DNA of 64,000 nucleotides, from positions 1-64,000 of the forward strand of contig CACYZT010000014.1 in the NCBI GenBank assembly GCA_902778935.1, given 5' to 3'. The stretch comes from an uncultured Bacteroidales bacterium (lineage in GTDB: Bacteria > Bacteroidota > Bacteroidia > Bacteroidales > Paludibacteraceae). Under the pieces are notes generated by a model, which did not search any database, had not been told where the DNA came from, and was given only the letters and a program-made list of their open reading frames with translations. This document shows, piece by piece, positions 16,677 through 26,900 of this stretch (positions are counted from its first letter, which is position 1; each line of letters begins with the position of its first letter). Position numbers and translations under genes: made by a program.

Positions 16677-17773
16677 GGCTGCGGCTACAAATAGCACTGT
16701 GGCTCGAGAGCCTGAGGAGGCGTAATCTGAAGACACTACACCCTCTGCGCCAGCTCTTCTGGGAATCGACATTACGATGTAATGTTCATTGTCTCCATTG
16801 TGGCAGCGATTGTGTGGCGTCCGTAGAGACGCCCGACATGCCGGCAGAGGATTTTCTCCATGTCCTGGATACGGAAATAACTCCACACGTCAACCCCAAC
16901 GAAGTGCTCATCATCATCTCCGGCGGTGAACCCCTCATGCGTAAGGACCTGGCTGAGGTCGGCAGAGCACTCATGCAACGCGGTTATCCCTGGGGCATGG
17001 TTACCAACGGACTGGCGTTGACGGCGAGTCGTTTCCGCGAACTGACGGACGCCGGACTGCGTTCGCTCACCATCTCCTGCGACGGACTCGAAGACGACCA
17101 TGTTTGGCTTCGCCAGCATCCACTCGCTTTCGAAGGTGCGACACGGGCCATACACCTCATCGCTGACTATAACAGCCAATCGTCCAATCGTCAATCGTCC
17201 AATCGTCCAATCGTCTGGGATGTCGTCACCTGCGCCAACCGGCGTAACATCGACCATCTGCCCGCTATCCGCGATATGCTATGGAGTTTGGGTGTTCGCG
17301 ACTGGCGCGTGTTCGGCATCGACCCGATGGGGCGGGCTGCCTCCAATCCCGAGTTGCTGCTTGATGACAACCAGTTCCGCTACCTGATGGATTTCATTGC
17401 CGCTGAACGCGAAGCGGGACGTCATGTCTCTTATTCCTGCGAAGGCTACCTCGGAACCTACGAAGGTCGCGTCCGTGACCATCTCTACCAGTGCGCCGCA
17501 GGTATCAGCGTGGCGTCCATCCTCATCGACGGCTCTATCTCTGCCTGCACCTCCATCCGCGGCAAATACTATCAAGGGAACATCTATCGGGATTCGTTCT
17601 GGGAGGTGTGGGAAAATGGCTTCAAGCCCTACCGCGACCGCTCTTGGATGCGGGACATCGAACCATGCAAGGACTGCAAGGTTTTCTCTTTCTGCGAAGG
17701 AAACGGTATGCACCTCCGCCGCGAAGACGGCTCTCTCATGCTCTGCCATCTGCAACGCATAGGGCAGAAGTAG
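16673..17773 (+). CDS. Radical SAM/SPASM enzyme of rSAM-lipoprotein system
   Basis: A 366-residue radical SAM enzyme. The [4Fe-4S] SAM-cluster motif is CNVHCLHC (Cys36, Cys40, Cys43), followed by the GGEP motif (about residue 84) that binds SAM. A C-terminal SPASM domain holds further Cys residues (YQCAAG, ISACTS, CKDCKVFSFC, LMLC) for auxiliary clusters. The family fits TIGR04133 as I remember it, predicted to modify the co-encoded lipoprotein; the chemistry is not known to me. An in-frame CAATCGT tract encodes SQSSNRQSSNRP at about 168-179. The start overlaps the lipoprotein stop (ATGA-type), so the two proteins should be made together. Confidence 0.9.
   Translation: MRLRLQIALWLESLRRRNLKTLHPLRQLFWESTLRCNVHCLHCGSDCVASVETPDMPAEDFLHVLDTEITPHVNPNEVLIIISGGEPLMRKDLAEVGRALMQRGYPWGMVTNGLALTASRFRELTDAGLRSLTISCDGLEDDHVWLRQHPLAFEGATRAIHLIADYNSQSSNRQSSNRPIVWDVVTCANRRNIDHLPAIRDMLWSLGVRDWRVFGIDPMGRAASNPELLLDDNQFRYLMDFIAAEREAGRHVSYSCEGYLGTYEGRVRDHLYQCAAGISVASILIDGSISACTSIRGKYYQGNIYRDSFWEVWENGFKPYRDRSWMRDIEPCKDCKVFSFCEGNGMHLRREDGSLMLCHLQRIGQK
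17173..17216 (+). repeat. In-frame CAATCGT tandem tract inside radical SAM gene
   Basis: Five copies of CAATCGT, most spaced by an extra C. It encodes a Ser/Gln/Asn/Arg-rich insertion between core strands of the enzyme. Same heptamer as in the GH9 gene and at 28957-28984. Confidence 0.85.
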
Positions 17774-17899
17774 AGACGCTATGAATGGCTTGCTCCGGTT
17801 CTAAACCGGTCTTAAAAATCGTACATTTTGCAATCTCAATTTAGCAACACCTTTTAAGGTGGGGCTTAATAATCGTATATCTTTTCGTAACGAAGGGTA

Positions 17900-17930
17900 T
17901 TGTAGCATTGACAAATTAGCAGTAATTTTG
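17900..17930 (+). promoter_or_regulatory. Promoter of giant surface protein gene
   Basis: TTG, 20 nt, TAATTTTG, 64 nt upstream of the ATG at 17995. Confidence 0.75.
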
Positions 17931-17994
17931 CAGCCGATTAAAAATGCGTCTTTTGGGAAGCAAAAAACAGGAATAATTTAATAAAATTCTTAAT

Positions 17995-20900
17995 ATGAGT
18001 AAATTTTTACATCGTGTATTAGTTTTGTTTGCGACGGCAGTGATGCCGTTGACTATGTTGGGACAGTACCAGTTGCCCGACCCGGGCTTTGAGGACTGGT
18101 CAGGAACAGCTTTTGACGGCCAAGTCCAGAACAAGTACTGGCATGCATCTAACGTGGAGCAGTCTGCGCTGGGAATGTCGTTCAAGTTTAACTTTGCCCA
18201 CAAGGAAACGGGCCGTAACGGCGGTTCGTGTATCATGGCTCAGGACCAGACGGTCGGTGCGGCAGGTATTACAGAGACCAGCCCGAGTTACTACTCCCTG
18301 GGTTACGGATGGCAGTACCTCGAGGGTCTGCAGACCGGTACGGCTACTGCCGGAACGAAAGGCGGATATGCCTTCACCCATCGTCCCGACTCCATTTCGG
18401 TATGGATTAAACGTACGGGTGCGAACTGGGACAAGGAGGATTTCCATATCCTGTTTTACTCCTGGACCGGTACGGCGAAAGGTAAATCCTATAAGAACAA
18501 AAACGGCGGTTGTACGAACGTGAGCATAGAAGATGAGGAGTCCGATGTGCGCATCGCTCTCGATGGCAACCAGTGTTCGTACCAGACGGCCGGTGGTCAG
18601 GTGGCGGAAGGATGGATTCATGAACGCCGCCAGTACACCAACTGGACCAACGTGCGCATCCCGATTTACTACATGAACGATAACATACCGGCGAAGTGTA
18701 ACGTCATCTTCTCTGCGTCCAACTACCCGAACTACCGCTCTAACAGCGGTCTGTACGAAGGCAACTCGCTCTATGTGGATGATGTGGAACTGATTTATTC
18801 GTCGAAGATACAGAAATTGGTAGTCGGTGGCAAGGAGTGGAAAGGTTTTGACCCGAACAACACCGGTGTGCAGGTCTATTCCGTACCCGAAGGTTCCACC
18901 ACCATTCCGTCCATAGAGGCGTTCCGCGGTATTGGCTCGCTGTCCAATGTGCCGAACCAATCAACAACGAAGACCGTCCATTTCTCCGGTCGTAAACTGA
19001 GCGGCTCGGAGATTACGATTGTGAACGGAACGGTAGGCGGTACGCCGACCAAAATCACCGTTCGTGCAGAGGACGGTTCTTCTACCACGGTGTATAATAT
19101 TCTCTTCCAGGCAGCGAAGAGCAGTAACGCCAAGCTGGCGAGCATCCGTTATACCTATACGGACAAGGATAACCATCCGCAGACCACGACGGTCGCAGGC
19201 TTCAACCCCAGCACCTACAATTACAACGTAGAGTTGCCGTACGGAGCAAAGGGTGTTCCTACCGTTTCTGCTGAGACACAGGAAGACGAGCAGGCGGTTA
19301 TACCGACGCAGGCTTCCTCCGTTCCCGGTCAGGCTTCACTCAAGGTGATAGCAGCGGACGGCACTTCGACAGCCACCTACCGCATTAACTTCAGCATAGG
19401 CCAGTTGGCGGACAATACCCTGGCGGGCATCAAAGTGAACGGTACGCCTATTCCGGGCTTCTCTCCAACGCAGGCCGTTTATAAAGTATCTCTTCCAACG
19501 AGTACCACCACCATGCCGACGGTGCAGGCTGTTTCAGCATACGCGCCGGGTGAGCAGACGATTGTCTATAACGCTCCTTCGGTCATCGACGGAGGTACCT
19601 ATACCATCAGCGTGACCACACCGGGTAACACGGTGCCGAAAGTGTATAAACTGAACTTCAAACTTGAGGCTTCTTCTTATACCTATTTGCAAGACCTGAG
19701 GGTAGTGCGCGATAACATCAATCTGCTGACGAATTTCGAGCCTACGCAGACTACCTATTACTTCAATCTGCCGTTGGGAACAACAGCCTTGCCGGCTATC
19801 AGCTGGACCGCCGGTGATGAGTTTCAGACTATCGCCAAGACCGACCTTGGCGCAGGTGTAGTGGACGGAACGGTGCGTGTGACCGTAACTGCCGGAAACG
19901 GCGACCAGACGGTCTATAAACTCGTCTTTACTACCGAGAAATCCGACCGCTCTACGCTGAACGGAATTACGATTGGCGGCACACCGTTGGACGGCTTCGA
20001 CCCCGATGTGCTGGTGTATAACTACGCCCTGCCGGTGGGAACAACCGTTCTGCCGGAGATAGTAGCTGTACCGGGTGACGAATTCCAGACTATCGCTATC
20101 AACCCCGCGGGTGTGAACGGCAAGACCCGTATTACCGTAACGGCCGGTGATGGAAGTACATCCGTTTATCAGATATCCTTCTCGGTGGAGACATACAGTG
20201 TCAACACGCTCCGTGCTATCTATCTGAACGGCACGCTGATTGACGGCTTTGACCCTAATCAGGATGAGTATTGGGTAAATATGCCGCAAGGAACTGTTGC
20301 TCTGCCGGTGGTAACCTACGAGTTGGAGAACGAACAACTGCAGACAGCGTCCGTACGTGCTTTCTCCGGTCTGAACGGCGATTATAAGATTACCGTTCGT
20401 CCGCAAGGAGGTGCCAGCCGCACGTATATTGTCCATTTTAGCGTCACTACTTCGGGTAATAACCGACTGGAGATGATTTATCTCAACGGCACGCCGCTTG
20501 AGGGCTTCCATCCGGATACGCTGCACTATATTGACTCGCTGCCGGAAGGCGTGAGTGCTATCCCTAATGTGACGTTTGTCAAAGGCGAAGCAACGCAACG
20601 TGTACTGAGTGTGCAGGAAGGCAAGCAGCAGATTATTACCGTGACTGCCGAGAGCGGCGCTAAGCGGGTTTATGTGATTGACTTCGTCGTTCGCGCCTCC
20701 GAGAATGCATTCCTGGAGATGATTTATCTCAATGGCGACTCGCTGGAGGGCTTTGGTAAGCAGACACTCGAATACCATATTCCGCTCCAAACGGCTACTT
20801 GTCCGATTATCACAGTCGATGCCGCTCCCGGACAGCAGGTAACCATTACCGCTCCGTACGCGGCCGGTATCGCGAAAATCAAAGTGCAGCCGGAGTCGGG

Positions 20901-23900
20901 TAGCGCCAATATGTATCTCATTCATTTTGACCAATCCGCACCCACGGCAGTTCAGTTAGCTGCTATCACGGTGAATGGAGTGGCTTTGAGTGATTTCCAA
21001 CCGACCAAACTGCACTACCAATCGCAGTACAGCCTTGAGCTGCCGGATGTACAGGGTGTCGGTCATGACGGACAGACGATACAGGTGCTTTGGAAAGACA
21101 GCGTGGCGTATCTGCATGTGACGGACTCGTTAGGCGCTAAAGCTATGTATGACGTGACCTTCAGCCGTATTCTCTCGACCAATACCCGCCTCGAGGGTAT
21201 CTATGCAGACGGCGTACTCATCAGCGGTTTTGATGCCACGCAACTCAATTATGAGTACAATCTGCCTGCGGGTAGTACCTATCCGGAGGTTAGCTATAAA
21301 GCTGCGGAGCAGGCACAGGTGGTCTTCTTCGGTCAACTGGAAGACGGCAAATGGGGCATCTCGGTGCTTGCAGAGAATGGTTCCACGGCCACTTACACCG
21401 TTCGTTATACCATCGCCAAGTACAGCGACCCGACGCTGCAGAACCTTGAGGTTCAGGGTAAGACCCTTTCCTTCAACCCCAACACCCATACCTATGTCCT
21501 GACGTTAGACGAAGGTGCTCCGCTTCCGTTGGTAACCGTTACGCCGCGTGAGCAGCAGACCGTGGTACAATACAACGAAGACGACCGTCACCAGCGCGTG
21601 ATTGTTTATGCAGAGAGCGGCGATACCGCTTCGTACACGATTACATACAACCGCGTTCTCAGTAGTGATACTCACCTCAAGGACATACTCATAGACGGCG
21701 TGAGCCTGCAGGGCTTCGACCCCGATGTGCTCAGCTATGTGGACTCTATTCCGCTGCGAAGCAAGTTCGTGCCGAATGTCTTCCCTGTAGCAGCTCTGTC
21801 CACACAGACGGTGACGACCTATTTCTCCCGTCCGGACGGTGTGACTCGCATCCATGTAGAAGCGCAGAACGGCGACACTCGCGATTACACGATCGCTTTC
21901 CCGGTTGTCAAATCGAATAACACCCAACTTGGTGACCTCTATCTCGACTCTGAGGAAGCGGAAATCTCTTTCAAACCCAACCAAACGGACTACACCGTTG
22001 AACTGCCGTTCAGCGCCACTTCTTGTCCGAAGATGGTCTATGAGAAAGACGAACAAGAGCAGCGCATTGATGTTATCTCCCGTCCGCTCGGTCAAACGAG
22101 TCAGATTATCGTCACGGCGGAGAACGGCGAGCAACGCATCTATAACATCCTCTTCAAGCGCGAAGTGCTGAACACCAAGAATGTGCTCTCCATGCTTCGT
22201 ATCAAGGAGTTGGACCAGGAGCTGAGCCTCAAGGACAAGACCAAGCGCGTGTTCGATGTAGATATGCCGTTCGGTTCGCGTTCGCTGACCGTTGAGTACG
22301 AGAAGTCCTACAATGAGCAGACCGTGTTCATTCAACCCGGTGGAGTTCATCATCCGACGATTATCACCGTCAAGGCCAATAACGACACCATCGCCGATGA
22401 GGTATACCGCATCATCCCTGAAGTATCCACACAAAACCCAGCTGTATTAGCAAGTCTTTCGGTAAATGACAAGCCGTTGGCAGACTTTGATATGAATAGA
22501 TTCTCATACGTGGTTTTGATTGATACTATACCCATGGTAGCCCCAATTGTGATACCTGAAGGATATAATCATGCCATAGTTACACCTACAATTGTTAATC
22601 ATAAGCATTGGCAAGCGCTTGTAAGCAAAGATGGATTTACTAATACATATGATATATGGTTCTATTATACACATGATGTTGTGCCTAATGCAGACTTTAA
22701 TAATTGGACAACAGCCGCTAATAATGATGCTCCTAAACCAACAGGCTGGAATTGTTTGGCTGACTATTTTACAAGTTCGGATGTCTTGGGTAATGGTGTG
22801 AAACTCTCTTCAGGTACACATACCTTCGGACAAAACGAGGAAGTGGTACAAGTTACAGTTAGCGGTACTAATAGAGCCGTACAACTAAATTCAAAACAAA
22901 GTGCGCACGAAGGCAACATATGGGCGGGAGTCTACGGAGGTGCCCTTGGAGGATATTTACCTGCATGGATTACATTAGGTACTATTTCAGGTACTCTACA
23001 GGAGGCCGGCGGTAGCTCTTTCTATCCACAAGGAGGTATTACCTATAGAAACACTCCCGATATATTGATAGTTCGTGCTAAAACTGGTAGTATCAGTAGT
23101 ACTGGAAACAAGAATAGAATAGTATATCAATTGACAGGTAATGGAAGTAAGGAATTAGAGTTCTCGACGGAGGCAAATACGGACTATAAAGTTTATTCAT
23201 TTAATCTGGCGGAGGCGAATAGTGCTGTTACGGCTCCTACCCAATTGAATATTATTCTTAATTCGTTCTATAAAGAGTCTATGTCAACCAAGACGCAAGG
23301 TAGTGATGCTGATTTAACCATAGATTATTTGCGTTTCTCTTATAATCATGCCTTGACGAGCATGACGGTGGACGGCATCGACGCTACCAAGTCCGGCAAT
23401 GCGTTCACGGCTACCCTGACCGACCCGGAGCGTATTGAGTTGCCGGTTTTGGCATTTACCGGTGAGGTGGCTGACCAGGCGCAGGATGTCGTTTGGTCTG
23501 CGCCAACCAAGGATGCCGACTTCGAGACGCGTAACGCTACCATCCGTAACTGGGCGGAGAACGGTGCCGACTATACCGACTACACGCTATCCGTGAAACG
23601 TCCGTTGGATACGAACAATCAACTGACGAATATCTATCTGGATACCGTTCCGTTGATTGGGTTCTCGGCGGGCAAATATGCCTATACGGTGGCACTGCCT
23701 GCTGCGCGTCGTAATATCCCCGATATCCAGCCGATACCCGGTTCGTCGCTGCAGAGCGTAACAGCCTTGTACAACGACGCTGACTCGACGATGACCATCA
23801 CCGTTACGCCGGAGAAGGGTAGTGCGAAAACCTACACCATCACTTTCTCTACAACCTTGAGCAACGATACCACTTTGGCTAATATCGTAGTTGATGGATT

Positions 23901-26900
23901 GGTTTACGACCCGGAGCAGAAGACCTACGAACTGACGGCGAATACAATGCCGCTTATCTCGTTCGAGAAACGCTCTGACTTGCAAGTCGTGACGCTCAAC
24001 AACGGTGTGATTTCTGTCACCGCAGAGGACGGTGTTTCCACCGGTACTTATACGATTACCTACACGAAACCGGCAGTAGTGCCGAATGGTGTGCTCACCG
24101 AGTTCGAGATGGGCGGTAATATCATCTCCGGTTTCGGCGGTGCCAATATGACGCGCGTAGCTGCCAAACCGACCGAAGCTGTCATCTTCAAGCGTGAACA
24201 GGACAACGATTCAATTGTCTTCGTGCAGAATGAGACGGCGATGGAGTGGTCTGTGCCGGGTGCGACGAAGGTCTATACGTGGACTTACCAGACCGAGTCG
24301 TCTGACAATGCCGACTTGGCGGACATCACCTTGGATGGTATCAGCCTGTCTGATTTTATGCCGGGCGTAACGGATTATGACCTGACGCTTGATTCGATGG
24401 TCATTCTTGAGCCTCTGGCTGCTGAAGAAGCGCAAACGCTCCAAACGACCTGTGTGCCGGTTGTCGGCGGTGTGGACTATACGACGGTGGTTACTGCGGA
24501 GGACGCAACGACCACCAAGACCTATCATCTCCAGGTTCGTCGTCCTGTCGGCCATGACGCTACGCTTGCAGGCATACTGCTTGACAGCGTGATGATTGAC
24601 GGCTTCCGTGCCGACTCGATGAACTATGCGAAAGTGCTGCCGGTTGGAGCCGTTAAGACGGCGCAGCCGAAGATGCCATCCGTGACCTATCTCGCCGGAC
24701 ATCCGGGACAGAAAATCTCGGTGGAACAAGGACAGGTAAATGGAAACCCGACGATTATCACGGTGGAGAGTGAAGACGGTGCGGCTACCAATTACTACTA
24801 TCTGTCCGTAACCGCACAGAAGAGTCACTGCTCGGACCTCACGGGTATCACCGTCAACGGCGAAGCTATCGATTACTTCGAGCCCGGACGTCACTTCTAC
24901 TCTGTCTCCGTAAACACGGAGAATATCGAGGTGGACTATATGACTGACGACCGTTTCCAGACGGTAACGACTACGGTTGAGTCCTCGAAGACCCACCAGT
25001 TCCGTTACACGCTCCATGTGATGGCGGAGGATAGCACCACGTCCGATTACATGGTGGAGATTTATGTAGAGAACCAATCGAGTGATGCCCAACTGGCGAA
25101 TATCAAGCTGGATGGCGAAGACTTCGACCATTTCCTCCATAGTCTCAATCCCGACCTCGTCTTTGACGGCGGTAACAATAACTACGATATCAACCTGCCG
25201 TCCGGTACACCGGTGCTGCCGGAAGTAAGTGCGCAGCTGAAGATGGACGGCCAGCAAGTGGAAATCATCCATAGACCGGATTCCATCCTCCTGGATGTGA
25301 CGGCGGTGGACGGTACGACGCATAACATCTACCATCTCCATTTCCTCAAGCCGATGTCCAAGAATGCGGACCTGAGCATGATTTTCCTTGACGGCGACTC
25401 GCTCAAGGGCTTCGAGCCGACGTACTATTTCTATCAGATCAATATGCCGGAAGGAGTGCATACCATGCCGGAAGTGGCTGCGCAGAAAGGCGAGCCTATG
25501 CAGACTCTCCAGCCGGTGGAGATAGACCTCGACAAACTTCAGGCTACCATTAAGGTACAAGCGGAAGACCCGTCTGTACGCGAGAACACCTACGTAGTCG
25601 TATTCCATATCACGGAGTCCAATGCTGACACGCTGCTCAATATCTACGAGGACGGCCAACCGATGAATGACTTCGAGCCCAGAACGATGTATTACACTAA
25701 GTCGCTGCCTGTCGGTACGCTCGCTTTCCCGGATTTGAGTTGGCAGGAAGTGAACGACCTGCAGACGATTACGATGGACACCATGGAGTTCACGCAGAAC
25801 ACCCTCATCCGTCAAATAAAAGTGACGGCTGAGAGCGGCAAAAAGAATATCTACACCGTTTCTTATACGATTGAGAAATCGTCGGTAGATACGCTGCAGA
25901 TGTTGTTCGTGGACCAGAAACAGCTTCCGGGCTTCAAGGCATCGACAACCGAGTATTTCTATCAACTGACAGCCGCTGAGGCGACCGCGCTGAACGGACA
26001 ACTTCCGGAAGTGGATTATATCAAGGGTGACGAATCGCAGAACGTCATGGTTTCGCAAGTCGTGGATTCGCTCGCAGGTAAGTCGCTTGGGTACAAATCG
26101 CTGGTTACTGTTACTGCTGCGACCGGTAAGACCACGATGTACACTATCCACTATCCCGTGGAGCTCTCTACCGATGCTACGCTCAATATGATTAACGTCG
26201 GTACCAAGCCGCTGGCTAACTACGATGCTGAGCGCTTCATCTACAAGCTCGAGATTGAGATGGAAGCAGCGGTGCCTGTTGTCTCGGTTATCAAGAAAGA
26301 AGAGGCACAGGTCTATGAAATCAATGTGCTGGAAGACACCGTGAAGGTAGTCGTTTGGGCAGAGTCCATCAAGGACAGCGCTGTCTATACTCTGTCCTTC
26401 GAGCGTCTGAAATCGAAAGTGACCGACCTGCGTGATATCATCCTTGTCGGAGCAGACAGCGTACCGTTCCCGACATCCGAGTTCCCGTATCGTCCGGAGA
26501 TATACAGCTATACTGTTAAGTTGCCGTACGACAGGGAGCTGACGCCGAAGGAGCAGTTACCGGATATACGCTTTGAGCTCTATGACCAGGAACAGCAGAC
26601 CGACACAGCTATTCATGTCCTGCCGAACGGAGATATCCAAGTCGATGTGACGGTTACCGCACCGAACGGCGAAGACCAGGCTATCTATTCGATTATCTTC
26701 CAGTTCGTCAAACCTTCTGATGCTATGTTAGCTTCGCTGGGTATCCGCGATGAAGAGTTCGCTGACTTCCGTCCGTCCAAGACCGAGTATGTCTATGCCC
26801 ATCCGTACGGCACGGATTCCACGGCCTTCTTCACGGCTGACGATGTGACCTACGTGCTCAGCGACAGCCTCGCTACTATAGATTCTATCTATATGGACGA

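Noticed and set aside
19534-20934. Long minus-strand open frame (466 codons) under the giant adhesin
   Set aside because: It is antisense to the repeats, and its codons and residues look like a mirror of the plus-strand repeats; no start context or promoter. Similar minus-strand frames at 24211-26151 and 26728-27618 were rejected for the same reason.
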